64,000 bases of DNA, from NCBI GenBank assembly GCA_964059195.1, contig CAXKWD010000002.1, positions 151,111,042 to 151,175,041 on the forward strand, in the 5' to 3' direction. The DNA comes from Ectobius pallidus (Eukaryota; Arthropoda; Insecta; Blattodea; Ectobiidae). Of the stretch, positions 49,056-61,170 are shown piece after piece; position 1 is the stretch's first letter; each line of letters opens with the position of its first letter. The position numbers and the translations under genes are program-made. The notes beneath the pieces were generated by a model, which saw nothing but the letters and a program-made list of their open reading frames with translations, ran no database searches and was not told where the DNA came from.

Positions 49056-49294
49056 AATTGATAAAAATCTATATAGCCACATTGTGAATAAATTGTTAAA
49101 TTATTTGAATTCAGCCTCTTCTTTCCAGAAAATAATTTAAGAATAATTCAAGTATTTGGGCTAATTTGCCAGTTCCGTTTCCAAACTTCGCTTTCCATTT
49201 CCTTTCATGCAGTTAGTGCTCCCATTGTGCGTATATCTTCGAAGGTCGCACGAATATTAGTGCGTATATATACGCACGAAGGTCGGAACTGATC

Positions 49295-50205
49295 ATGACG
49301 TCAAAGAAACCAGAAGGAAATCGAAAATAGGAGAAGTGTGGAGCATGCAAAAAGGTCTTCGAAACGAATTCCCAGGCCATTCAATGTGATGGCCCTTGCG
49401 CTTTGTGGTTTCATAAGGAATGCGCAGGTCTAAGCAAAGGGGAATTCGATATAATGAGCAGGAACAACTGTAACCTAACTTGGCTATGCAGTAGCTGCAA
49501 AACAGCAGTGCGAACTATGAAGCACGACGAGGACATTATACAACAGTTGATGACAAAGGTTGAAGAGTCAACAGCAAAGAACCCTATTATACAGGACTTA
49601 ACGCAAAAAATAGAGAGTTTGACTACTTTCATACAAAGCACATTAGAAACAACAATAGATAAAAAATAGAGCATATGTTCAGTAAAAGAAACCCAAGTCT
49701 AACGCGGTCAACGGTAATAAAGAGTAGGAACTTGGAGTAAGGAAAAGCAGAGATTGCAAGGGAGAAGAGTGAAACGCGCGCTCCCTCCAGTGGAAAAGAA
49801 GAAGAGGACACGACTTCAGAAGATGGCCTGACTACCGGTGAGAATAGGGGAAGCCAGCAGAAGTCCGAAATGAGACTTAGGTGAGAGAGAAGATTCCCTG
49901 GAGAAAAAGGAACCATAACTGGCACTGGAGAAAATGATGAAAAAATTCCAGGCAGTCGAAAAAACGGCTTGGTTATTCGTAGGAAGATTTAAATAAGAAA
50001 CCACACAAGAAACAGTGAAAAAGTAAGTGAGTAATAAAGGAATCGAGGGAAAAATTTCCTGTGAGGAAATTAACACAAGAGGTAGAAACAAACGTTTCAA
50101 AGTGGGAATACCTTTTGATTCCCTAGAAATAACCAGAAATACAGACTTTTGGCCACTAGGGATGGTAGTAAAGCGCTTTCGTTTTTTCGAGGAAGAGAGG
50201 ATGCT
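49295..50205 (+). pseudogene. LINE ORF1 with PHD finger
   Basis: ATG at 49295. A TAG at codon 12 (49328-49330) interrupts the frame, which then carries a C4HC3 PHD finger: CGAC, CDGPCALWFHKEC, CSSCK (about 49337-49501), followed by a helical stretch to a stop at 49669. The later part is found in other frames: TAWLFVGRF near 49966, then ISCEEINTRGRNKRFKVGIP and DFWPLGMVVKRFRF within the open frame that starts at 50027. PHD fingers combined with such a tail occur in ORF1 proteins of several insect LINE families and probably help bind RNA or chromatin. In this copy the ORF1 tail and the endonuclease start share one frame. Confidence 0.7.
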
Positions 50206-50656
50206 ACCTTACAATAAACAAAATACTGTAGCATGCAGCTCAACGGTCAGTCTGGCCCTATGGAATGCAGAAGGACAACGAAACATAATGAACATAGTTC
50301 CAGAAGCAACATTAAAAGAACACGAGATACTGATACTCACAGAGACCATGGCAACAACGCCAATAGAAATAACAGGAACATACTCTACCCATGCGCTAGC
50401 AACACAAGGAACCGGAGGCAGACCGTCTGGAGGAGTTTCATGCTACATCAGAACGGGGCAAAAAATCTACGAACACACGGAAAGGAATGAAGTAATTGTG
50501 ATAACCAAAACAGTGACCATAATAGGAATGTACTGCAACCCACAGTCAGACATTGTGCAAGTCATCGACTCAGTCATGAATGTCCTCAAAATCGCCAAAG
50601 ACGAAAAATCAATCATAATAGCAGGAGACTTCAACTGCAGATTAGACACATATAAC

Positions 50657-51668
50657 TAGGGCCCGGATTTTTATGTGCTAAAAAACTTAAAAATATTTAT
50701 TTTTTATGTGCTAAAAATGTTTAAAATATGTGCTAAAATTTTAAAAATATGTGCTAAAACTAAAAAAAAAAATATTTTTCTAAAAAGAAACAAAAACACC
50801 AGAATGTGTATTGAAACTCGCCAATTGCATCTAAACATCACATGTAAAATGTTGACTGGAGTTGCAGTGCGCAACAAATGTCATCTCCAGATTATGGATC
50901 ACAAATCGTTGCCTATTATCCGAGAATAATGCCTTACATTAAGAAAAGGAACGTTCTACATCACACAATGTTAACCTTGCATATTTGAAGAGGTGTACTG
51001 TATATCACTACTACACACACGATCAAGTTCACTTATGTTTTGGCCTTCCAAATCTTGAGCGACTTTGCCAGAGGGTTTGGTATCCACCATTTTTCTCAAA
51101 CATACCTTTAAATTTTGTTCTTAGAACTTCTATTTCCGAACCTGAGATAGTGCTAAGTTGCCTTTCAACATATTGTATTTCTTTAACTGAACTGTGCAAT
51201 GCTGAGATTGGGTTCTGTTCTTCCCCGATAAGCAAGTGCAAGTGAATCACTCTCACCTCATTGCAAGTGAAGCATTTTGCGTTGAATGCTTTCGAGATAC
51301 AAATTTTTGTTGTCAAATGTTAAAAGAGAATGAGGAAAAGTACTAAAATATATTTATGGAGAATATATCGAAAATATTTATTCATATAACTTTTTTTGCA
51401 AAAAAAAATGTATTTTTATGTCAAATAAAATTTAGAATTTGCTGTTTTCGGACCTTGAAAATTTCATAAAAAATCCGGAAAAGTACTAAAATATGTATTT
51501 ATGGAGAAAATATTTATTCACATAACTTTTTTTGTAAAATATGTGTTTTTATGTTAAATAAAATTTGGAATTTGCGTTTGCCTGACCTCGATATGGATAT
51601 AAAACTTTGTTTTAGGAATGTACGCTTCAGGAAAAAAAATATTTTTTTACATACAAATCCGGGCCCTA
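50657..51668. mobile_element. 1012-bp hAT-like non-autonomous element with 8-bp target duplication
   Basis: The ends are TAGGGCCCGGATTT and its exact reverse complement (AAATCCGGGCCCTA), flanked by the perfect 8-bp duplication CATATAAC at 50649-50656 and 51669-51676. The 8-bp duplication and a TAGGG-starting TIR are hAT hallmarks. Removing the element and one duplication copy restores the LINE endonuclease frame from DTYN to QRAR. The interior is very AT-rich, with TATGTGCTAAAA-like words repeated at the left end and a ~145-bp direct repeat at 51331-51560 on the right. A 95-codon minus frame (51316-51029) has no recognisable domain. Confidence 0.9.
51331..51560. repeat. Direct repeat inside the hAT-like element
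   Basis: The phrase GAAAAGTACTAAAATAT occurs near 51336 and again near 51478, each followed by ATTTATGGAGAA and ATTTATTCA-type sequence, and later by AAATAAAATTT and GGAATTTGC-like words, a period of about 143 bp. Confidence 0.8.
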
Positions 51669-54050
51669 CATATAACCAGAGAGCCAGGATTCTAATTGAA
51701 ACGCTAGAGGAGGAAGCTTTCAATCTGGTAAACCAACCGGACCAGAAGACATACTTTGCCAGAAACGGTAGCAGCACAATAGACCTAGTGTTCGTGAGAG
51801 GAACTAACTTGAAAGTAACAAAACAAGATATACTCACAACATCAATGATAGCATCACTCAGCATCAAACATGTTCCAGTCGTAACAACTTTTGAGGTGCA
51901 AATAGTAACAGAGAAGAACAAAGGACGACAGATAGCTAAAACTTCAAGAAGGATAAACAGAGAGAATATAAAAGAATCCACAAACAGAATTCAACAAATA
52001 AAATAAAAATAAAATAACAGAAGCAACTGAAAAAACAGAAGCCCTCATAGCCTCAGCAACAACTCAAATGAAAGAGCGCAAAGCAAAAACTTCGTTCGAT
52101 GCAAAGTGCTACAGCCAGAGGAGTGAAACAATAAAAGCCCTACATCAAGCAAGGAGGACAAGCAGTATCCAAGACCTAGGAGCCTACGCAGAATCCAGAA
52201 GTAAATACAAACTGTTGTTAAAACAAAAGGGAAATGAATTCACAGCAAGAACAGAGCTAGAAGTAGCAGCAGAAGCGGAAAGAGACCCCTACTTAGCGCT
52301 ACGAAGAAGAAAATCAACACATTTGCCAAACATACGAATGGAAACCTGGCAAGCGCATTTCCAATCAATCTTAAACCAACAAGCTTACGATAAAAAAAAG
52401 AAAAACACCTCCAAGTCAAGAAGCAATTAAAGAAATCACAACCCAAGAGGTCCGGAATGCGATAGAAAAACTGAAGCGAAACAAAGCAGCAGGACCGGAT
52501 GGAATATTCAATGAATTCCTAAAGGATTCTAGCCCAGATCTAGTCATAACATGGACAGAACTTTTTAACAAATGTTTGGAAATAGGTGATATTCCAAACT
52601 CTTGGAGACATGCCACCCTGAAAATGCTGTATAAAGGCAAAGGAAACTCGGACGATCCGAACGCATACCGAGGGATAGCGTTAGAAAACAACCCTTTTAA
52701 ACTGCTATCAATCATCCTGAATACAAGATTGACTAAAGCATTGGATGCGCAGATCCCAGAACAACAATTTGGCTTCCGGAAAGGTCGCTCCACGTTACAA
52801 GCAGTAGAATGCCTGATTGATGACATTCGAGATGCACTGAGAGAGCCGAAACAGAAATACTACGCAATATTTGGTGATTTCTGCAAAGCATTTGACAATG
52901 TGAATAGACAGAAGCTGATGACCAAACTGGAAAACACTGGCGAACTAGATTCATACACCATCACACTTATACATAACATCTTGGGACAGAATTGCATAAA
53001 GATAGACGACACAGTGCAGAAATCAAAAGAAGTCACGCAAACCAGAGGGGTTCTACAGGGGGACCCTCTAAGCCCACTCCTTTTCAATATAATAACGGCA
53101 GATATAACAGACATCTGCACATCAGCGACAAAAATGTACATATACGCTGATGACATGGTTCTCGGTTCAACAGACAAGAAATAAATACAGGACTCTATCA
53201 ACAACCTCGCAGCATGCGCTGCAAGAAACAACTTTAAGATCAATGAAACAAAAACCCTGCAAATGATCTTCAGAAAGGGTGGAAGAGTGGCAGGAGATGG
53301 CCACATCCAACTGCAAAACGAACCACTAAAAATTACAAACGCCTTCAAATACCTAGGAGCGACGCTCCAAACAACGGCAAAATATTTCCGAATACATATC
53401 AAAGAAAGGGCAGCAGCCTCTATCATTGCTATACATGACATAAATAACATCACACAGATCTCTCTCTTTCAACAGCGATGAAACTATTTTACGCTAAGAT
53501 AATGCCTGTTCTAACATATGGGATAGAGCTAATGTGGAAAGAACTCAGTTACGGAGACCTAAACACCTTAGAGAAGGTGAAAGCAAGATTCTTAAAAGCA
53601 GCATTGGGGATTTCAAAATTCGCTCCGTCGAGATTGGCATATGAATTGGCGCGCGAGACATTCCTAATAGAAGACCTACGCATCAGACTCCTGCTTCCTT
53701 CTACACCACAAGAATGCCAACTAAAAGAGGACAGGCAGCAGAAAAGAAGAGAAATTTGGCAAGAGTTCTACTCAACTGAAGCGATGATGAACTGAAACTG
53801 AATAGGTCCAAACAATAAATTCCGCAGTGCCATAACAAGACTGGCAATACATGGTTTTCACCATAAGCTTTGCAGAAGAACCGAGTATCATGATCCTACA
53901 GAAGAATGCGTGTGTAAACTGTGTGACAATAAGTGCACAAGATACCATTTTTCTGTATGTCTAAACAGAGTGAAGCCATTGATGGACTGCAGCAAAGACT
54001 TAGTTTAAATGCACATTTGTGCGATTTTTCTTATTATTATTAGTGCTCCC

Positions 54051-56220
54051 ATCTTTATTTGGTCAATAGGTAGGCCTATTATTTATGCAAGTTATAGAAG
54101 ATTCCATTCGACATCTCAGCGCTCTTCAGTGACCTGCTTAGACGGGAGGGACGCTACAGTAAGACCTGCTATTTCCTCCAGTCATGATTTATGCAGATAT
54201 AAACACAACTAAGGCACAGACGCCTGAATTTTTCTGTCGTATTTCTTTTTACAATATTTATTATAGAGCGGTCTCTGAAGATGGACACTTGCCATATTTA
54301 TGTAAGTTTACGTTTAAAGGCTGTTCACATTTCTAAAAATATAATAATATGCTAATGAGGGCTAATGAAATTGTTTTTATAAAGGCAGCTTCAAAAGCAA
54401 AGCATTTGTACTTTCTGACTACTTAGACTAGCGTTAGGAATATCTTCAATTAAACTGTCATAAAGATTTTTATCTGACCATTTGTGCAATTGTACAACAT
54501 AGCCAGGGGCATTTACTCACTCTTCACGTGATCAACAGTGATTCCTTAACCCGAGTGATACTGATATCATGAGAGATCTTGTTATAATTATTTGTTTTGC
54601 TTCAAAATAAGAGTGATAACAATCACTTATAATTTTTTTATACATTTTAGTGTTAAATTTGTCAATTAAGCATAAGTTACTAAAGAAACGCATCGGTGTA
54701 AACGGGCACAATTATGCATTTATTTGTACAGTTAAATTAACTCAGGAGAAAACTCTTATTCATACAAATAATTTGTCACAACATGAGTCACAATCTTTAA
54801 AAAATATATGCCAATGCATGAACTTCCTAATCATGGCAAGAAAAGGCAGAACAAACATAAATAAATTGACCCTGATTATCCAAGCGGTAGATCCGTGTTA
54901 TCCGAAGTAGATTATTTTTGCAGTAATCTTTAATATAACAATATGTCGAATTATTTTTATGTTACGTATCTTTTTCTACGATTGGCAAACTTTAGATCAT
55001 ATTCTGTAGAGGAAAATTCGTTATGGAGGAACCTAATTCAAGTATTCAAGTTGATACACTGACGCCAAGACTACTCGACTGCAACGGCACGTAGCCAGTC
55101 TCATACCAAATATGAGAAACTAATTTACAAAAGGTACCAATTCCACAATAACAAAATTTTCAATAGACACAAAACCTCTGTTCCCCACAATTGTTTGAGT
55201 ACGAATTGCTAACTTTCTACATAAGTTATATTAATAGGCGTTGTGTGCCACTGTCTGTCAAATGTTTCTGTTTTGATGTAAAACCCTTGGGTTTTATAGG
55301 CGTACATAGAATGGATTAGGTACTTTTTGGAATAAAAACAGTTAATAACTAACAGTTAATGTTATAAAAACAAATAAATAATTATCTTTGAGATAGAAAA
55401 TAATATATTTTTTATTTGAATCACAAATTCGTGGTCACACTGACAGTTATATCGATTACTGACGTCAGGCACGCTAAATTTTATTGACGAAAATGTAGTT
55501 TAGAGAAAACGCAAAGAAAGTGTGTCGGTGACAAATTAGTGGATCTTTTAGTCTACTAAAGAGCAAAATATCTCATTTATGTACTTTTCCCCGTGAAACT
55601 GAACATTCATTCACTGTTAAACATGGGATGTGGTATCCTTTGGCAGGAATTATGTCACCCAATATGTGAAGCTAGGTTCTAGTAGGGCAGTCACCTGCTA
55701 TCTTAATTTTGATATTTTTGGATTTGGTGCCATTTGGAAACAAGATTCTCCTATAGATCCTGTCTACCTCGCACCTCTACAGACCTTCAAGTGACCGTTA
55801 CAGATGTTTGCATACCTACAGATTCCTTGTGACCGTGATACAGATGTTTGCAATCTACATACCTCAACCAGAGATATACAAAACTCATTTTAGCTTGCCC
55901 GCACCCGTTTGGATGGCAAGCAGTCAAGTTGCAAGCATCGCAGCAAGCATGCAGGCAGGTTTCTTTAGACCTGATGGGTTGGGTTGAACCCAACACATGC
56001 AGGTCTGAATAAGCTTGCAACATTCCGATGAGCAATTCATCCATCGTTTATACGCTAAGAATGGGTAGCTCTTCTTACTTTTCTATTTGATAAGACATTT
56101 ATTTCCGTAGATAAATAGGGGGTGGGATGTAGTAATTCAGTTATCGACTTAACACGAATGCACATTAATATTATACTCATTGTTGTTATTAATATTGTTA
56201 TCATTAATTAAAAGTATGTG
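54051..56220. other. Unassigned AT-rich sequence
   Basis: No recognised gene or element. Small open frames (for example 54650-54910 on plus and 56044-55787 on minus) have no domain signal. Near 55278-55300 a short near-palindromic AAAACCCTTGGGTTTT occurs. Confidence 0.4.
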
Positions 56221-56991
56221 AAAAGTTCATATGGGGGTATTCTCTAAACATATCTTTATGCTTTGATGGATTTTTACCAAACTTTGCGCTCAGACACTCT
56301 TCTCCCAGAAAATTCTATAAATTCAAAGAAACCATCCTTCCCTTATTATCAAATTCTATCCCTATGTTTTCCGTACTACGAGTAAAATCTACTTACTCTG
56401 ACCGTTGTACTCGAAATTTTACACAAAGAGCCTATAGAATCGGGACGAACAAGCTCCCACCGACTTATTTTCAACCCCTATTATGTGATCGCTATACAAT
56501 TCTACATTTTTTTTACCGATTTTTACCAATCTGCACACACAGAGCTTTGGAACCAGGAGAAAATTGTAGGCAATAGTCATATTGGAAAAAGCAGCCCTTT
56601 ACTTCGAATTAGGCCTATGTATTCTCTAAAATGTACATTTTTTTACAGATTTTACACACAGACTCTGTAAAAATTGAAAAATTATAAGAAACGAGGTGTT
56701 TTCAATTCCTTTACATTCTATGTACAAATTTATATTCTTTGACCGAGTTTTACCGTATTTGGAATCGGAAGAGAATTCTAGGGAACTTTAATATTAAAAC
56801 AATCCACCCTATGTACCCATATTATGGTATCTCATTATGAAACTAAATTATTTATTTAATTTTTAACAGATTTTACACGCAGACTCTGTAGGACCAACAG
56901 AAAATCCTAGGCAACCTTAATATATAAACCATCCTTCTCTTACCTGATTCAACGCCTACTATATGATCTGTATACGAACCTGAATTCATAG
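56221..56991 (+). repeat. Degenerate tandem-like repeat, left part
   Basis: A phrase resembling GATTTTACCAAATTTTACAC, followed by ACAGACTCTGTAGAACC and AGAAAATTCTAGGCAA, recurs near 56267, 56517, 56645, 56741 and 56868 at irregular spacing, with strong divergence. The same family continues in the same orientation after the inverted-repeat complex (60200-60830), so the complex sits inside a once continuous repeat locus. Confidence 0.6.
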
Positions 56992-57979
56992 ATGGTTTGT
57001 CAGACTTTCATCTAATGAAATTCTGAATGGGAATTTCACTGACGCGACTATATGGAGATAGTCGTTAGTTGGAAGAACACATCACGTCAGCCGGTACGAG
57101 AGACCGCTACAGCGAACACCAGCTGTGGAGAGAAGAGTGGGTCACGACTGCTTAGTCTGGAATAAAGGAAGATGTGGACATCAGGAAGTAGATGGAAACA
57201 ACACAGGATCAGAGGATAAGTTGGTCACCACCCGTTGAGTATAATCACATAAACATTTTTTTTGTTTTGGGAAGTGGGAAAATTTTGAGGCATTGTTGTT
57301 TAAAGCCTGTTTCTAAGAAATGTGTGGCGACTAGACGCCGTAATGAATGATAAGGAGTAGGGTTAGAAATATAGATGTGATTAGTCTAGGGTGAGGAAAT
57401 AAAGTACAGTAATCCAATCAGTTTCCATTTCTGGTCTAAGTTAATTACAAAAAGAGCAGTCAGGAGAGAAACCGTTGAATAGTAAAGATAAATCTCTATA
57501 CTTTGGGTTTCTATGGGTGATTGTCCCACGAATGAATACATAGCTCGGGGCAATTGGTGATGCTCATACAAACTTTGTTTTTTTTTTTATAAGACAGGAC
57601 ATGAGGGGAGTAAGGAAGAAGGGTAATAGGGGCTTACTTAGTATTGCTTACGAGGGCCTCTCCCACTTGGTTTTCGTTAGGTGACAGGTGATTATCTATA
57701 AGTGGATTTCATGCTGGCCTGTAATGTTGAGTTGTTTTTTTTAAGAGATTTATCGAAGAGCAGGAATTGTATGGAATATGGTAGAGGGGGATAAGAAGGT
57801 GAATATTGAGAGGCAGAAGAGGGACTATGAGTAGCAGTACATTAGGCGCATACCATTGGAAGATTTACATGTTAGGATAGAAGCAGAAGTTCACTCAAGG
57901 GTTATAAAGAGAGAGTTACTGACCTGGGGCGTGAGTTAGTTTCAGTTAGAATTCTAGGGAATTTAGAAACAAGAAAATT
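56992..57979 (+). repeat. Arm A of a large inverted repeat
   Basis: 988 bp whose reverse complement lies at 58909-59890 with very high identity (a few percent differences by eye). The outer end reads ATGGTTTGTCAGACTTT, mirrored by GTCTGACAAACCAT at 59877-59890; the inner end reads AAACAAGAAAATT, mirrored from 58909. It carries no recognisable coding domain. Confidence 0.92.
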
Positions 57980-58759
57980 GGGTGCCCATGGAGTAGAGTA
58001 GTAACCTGAAAAGTATGGAAACCAGAGTAACATAAAGTAGGTAAATTAGAGCAATGGTATAAATTGAAAAGGAACTCTGCTTAATGGAAAAGGAGTTAAA
58101 AGATAATAAATAATAACTGGTTAGATTAGAAAGAGGGGAATTGGTAATTTTGGGTAGTGAATAGATGATAAGTGGTTCAGTAGCACGTACTAGAAATTAC
58201 CCCAGGAGGACAAAAAAAAGAACAAGGGTGAGGTGAGGGAGCGCCGGAAGTGTCCCAAATAAAGTAAATATAAATCTAGTAGTAGGCAAAGCCTTTACTG
58301 GTGGAGTATAAAAAGATTTATGAGAATTTGTGAAAGTCATCGGTGTTGGAGGCGAACAACGGCCTCACGTGCCTCTAGGAGAGAGTGTCAGGGACCTCTG
58401 ACATCGATTGTCAAAATTGTATTTTGTTTGCGGCCCATTAATATTTTCCCGGTTGCAGGAGGGGAGTCAGATTGTTTGTAACTCAAGATCTAGACGCCGC
58501 CCCTGTATCGGTGGTCTATCGCCACAGTCACTCTGTGGGTATAGGCCTAAACTTCCGTTTCTTTCTTCATAACACTGTCTTTCCTATTTATCTTTGAGTA
58601 CAATTCTTCATGGACTAAAATGACTAGTGGACTGGTATAGGAGAAATAGGTGGGATCATTGAGTATAATATGTCGAGTTAATGACTGAATTATGAATTGA
58701 AAAACTTTATTTATTCGGAAGAAAGTACAATATGTATATTGAAATGTTTTGAAATTGCA
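57980..58759. other. Unique spacer between the inverted arms
   Basis: About 780 bp, purine-rich on plus near 58000-58280 and without a recognised gene. It ends where the smaller arm B' begins. Confidence 0.6.
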
Positions 58760-58899
58760 AATGAAGCAAATAGCTGCGTGCCAAATAGACGGTAGGAAAC
58801 CATTCCTTAACAAAGGAAGGGTTGGGGAGACCTCAACTAATCGATATTGAACACTTTCTTGATTATCGATACTGCCCTGAATTTATTTGAATTACAGAA
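58760..58899 (-). repeat. Small inverted arm B'
   Basis: 140 bp whose reverse complement is at 60054-60193, with only about two substitutions. Together these two arms bracket arm A', so 58760-60193 has the form of a 1434-bp element with 140-bp terminal inverted repeats. Confidence 0.9.
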
Positions 58900-58908
58900 T
58901 TACATAAA

Positions 58909-59890
58909 AATTTTCTTGTTTCTAAATTCCCTAGAATTCTAACTGAAACTAACTCACGCCCCAGGTCAGTAACTCTCTCTTTATAACCCTTGAGTGAACT
59001 TCTGCTTCTATCCTAACATGTAAATCTTCCAATGGTATGCGTCTAATGTACTATTACTCATAGGCCCTCTTCTGCCTTTCAATATTCACCTTCTTATCCC
59101 CCTCTACCATATTCCATACAATTCCTGCTCTTCGATAAATCTCTAAAAAAACAACTCAACATTACAGGCCAGCATGAAATCCACTTATAGATAATCACCT
59201 GTCACCTAACGAAAACCAAGTGGGAGAGGCCCTCGTAAGCAATACTAAGTAAGCCCCTATTACCCTTCTTCCTTACTCCCCTCGCGTCCTGTCTTATAAA
59301 AAAACAAAGTTTGTATGAGCATCACCAATTGCCCCGAGCTATGTATTCATTCGTGGGACAATCACCCATATAAACCCAAAGTATAGAGATTTATCTTTAC
59401 TATTCAACGGTTTCTCTCCTGACTGCTCTTTTTGTAATTAACTTAGACCAGAAATGGAAACTGATTGGATTACTGTACTTTATTTCCTCACCCTAGACTA
59501 ATCACATCTATATTTCTAACCCTACTCCTTATCATTCATTACGGCGTCTAGTCGCCACACATTTCTTAGAAACAGGCTTTAAACAACAATGCCTCAAAAT
59601 TTTCCCACTTCCCAAAACAAAAAAAATGTTTATGTGATTATACTCAACGGGTGGTGACCAACTTATCCTCTGATCCTGTGTTGTTTCCATCTACTTCCTG
59701 ATGTCCACATCTTCCTTTATTCCAGACTAAGCAGTCGTGACCCACTCTTCTTTCCACAGCTGGTGTTCGCTGTAGCGGTCTCTCGTACCGGCTGACGTGA
59801 TGTGTTCTTCCAACTAACGACTATCTCCATATAGTCGCGTCAGTGAAATTCCCATTCAGAATTTCATTAGACGAAAGTCTGACAAACCAT
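58909..59890 (-). repeat. Arm A' of the large inverted repeat
   Basis: 982-bp reverse-complement partner of 56992-57979. It lies within the smaller B'/B inverted repeat, only 9 bp from B'. Differences from arm A are single substitutions and short homopolymer changes. Confidence 0.92.
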
Positions 59891-60053
59891 CATGCCAGGG
59901 CGCCTCCACCGCTGTCACACATTCCAGTCTCGTCTCCTCACTTCTTTCTCTTCAACCTTCCTCTCTCGTAGTCAGACACGTTCTCCCTAACCGTTTTTCA
60001 GGTTCAACTCCTCTCCCGTCGATTCGCCGTCCACGCATGCGCACTTCTCCTTT

Positions 60054-60193
60054 TTCTGTAATTCAAATAAATTCAGGGCAGTATCGATAATCATGAAAGT
60101 GTTCAATATCGATTAGTTGAGGTCTCCCCAACCCTTCCTTTGTTTAGGAATGGTTTCCTACCGTCTATTTGGCACGCAGCTATTTGCTTCATT
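60054..60193 (+). repeat. Small inverted arm B
   Basis: Reverse-complement partner of 58760-58899. Just outside it (from 60200) the degenerate tandem-like repeat of the left flank resumes. The 163 bp between A' and B (59891-60053) are CT-rich and have no counterpart on the left side. Confidence 0.9.
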
Positions 60194-60199
60194 ACAATA

Positions 60200-61170
60200 C
60201 GGACCTGTAGAATAATGAAACATTTTAAGCAAAATTATTTGAACAAATCACCTCTTATGTGTTTTAAGACCCTATTGTTTATGTGTACAAATCTACATTC
60301 TCGGCCGATTTTCATCAAATTTTGCACACACACCCCGCAGAACCAGGGAGAATTTCGAGGAAACATTAATATTTGAACAAATCTCAATACATATTTCAAC
60401 TACAATTATCTATGCAAATATACATTCTGTGACAGATGTTTACCAAATTGACACACATATCATGTGTAACCAGTAAAAAATTCTAAGCAACAATAATATT
60501 CGAACTTCAATACATTTCCATATTCAACCTCATTATAATAACATAACATCTATATAAAATCTACTTTCTTTGACCGAATTTTACAAAATTTTACACACCG
60601 ATAATCGAGAACTAAGAAAATTTCACAATGTTAACTTTGAACTAACTCTTCTCATTTCAACCCCTGTTACCAATTCTCTATACATATCTGTATGCTTTAC
60701 TTTTCATCCCCTATTTGCATGTTCTAGATACCAATCTAAATCCTTTGGACAATATTAACAAAAGTTTACACATAGGCCTCTATAACCATAAAAAATCTAG
60801 GCAAGATTATAATAGGCCAGTCAGTAGACAATCGAAACAGGGTCGTATGTTGCAAAACGTGGGGTAGAAGATTTTATTTTTTAACTTGTATATATGGATG
60901 CAAACATGTAAAAAAACAAAAATGATAACATGGGCGACCTTGGGAAAACTTTTGGCGGCAAAAAACCTCGAAATTTTAGGACTGTTTTTGGTTTTACGCC
61001 TATAACTCCTAAACGGTGCATCCTAGTGAAAAAGTTACGATATAACTAGTTAAAGAACATTAAATTCTGTGTCGAATGAGTACCGTAACGTAATAATTCG
61101 GTCAGGTAATATTGTCTAAAACCACGGTCAAAGAACGACGATTTTGTCCAACTTTGCAAAAACTGAGATA
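60200..61170 (+). repeat. Degenerate tandem-like repeat, right part, and spacer
   Basis: Copies of the phrase seen at 56221-56991 recur near 60303, 60435, 60573 and 60750. From about 60900 to 61170 a different sequence follows, without gene content; short words in it (ATTAAATTCTGTGTCGAATG near 61059) resemble sequence on the far side of the Helitron (near 61838), suggesting older local duplication. Confidence 0.5.

Larger units (their letters stand above)
50230..54008 (+). pseudogene. LINE ORF2 (endonuclease + RT), interrupted
   Basis: The endonuclease begins with LALWNAEGQRN near 50250, with ILTETMATT, GRPSGGVSCYI and GDFNCRLDTYN just before a TIR-element insertion at 50657; it resumes after 51676 in the same frame (QRARILIETLEEEAFNLVN, STIDLVFVRG). 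RT follows: NKAAGPDGIFNEFL, YRGIALENNPFKLLS, FGFRKGRSTLQAVECLI, FGDFCKAFDNVNRQ, RGVLQGDPLSPLLFNI, YADDMVLGS, INETKTLQM and FKYLGATLQ. A post-RT region (53478-53795) and a C-terminal knuckle (CVCKLCDNKCTRYHFSVC) end at the stop 54008. The LQGDPLSP motif differs from the PQGSVLGP of the other LINEs here, so this is a separate lineage. Broken by frameshifts near 52010, 52400 and 53470 and by stops, for example at 53182. Confidence 0.8.
49290..54050 (+). mobile_element. Near-full-length LINE with PHD-finger ORF1
   Basis: A plus-strand element with ORF1 (PHD finger, helical region, RNA-binding-like tail), endonuclease, RT and a C-terminal zinc motif, interrupted by a 1012-bp hAT-like element. Without that insertion it would be about 3.75 kb. 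The 5' end is taken near the ORF1 ATG at 49295; the 3' end is taken shortly after the ORF2 stop at 54008, where TTATTATTATTAG may be the tail. No target duplication was identified. Confidence 0.75.

Noticed and set aside
49411..50100. Minus-strand frames opposite LINE ORF1
   Set aside because: They are antisense to the PHD-finger and ORF1 tail coding sequence and have no domain of their own.
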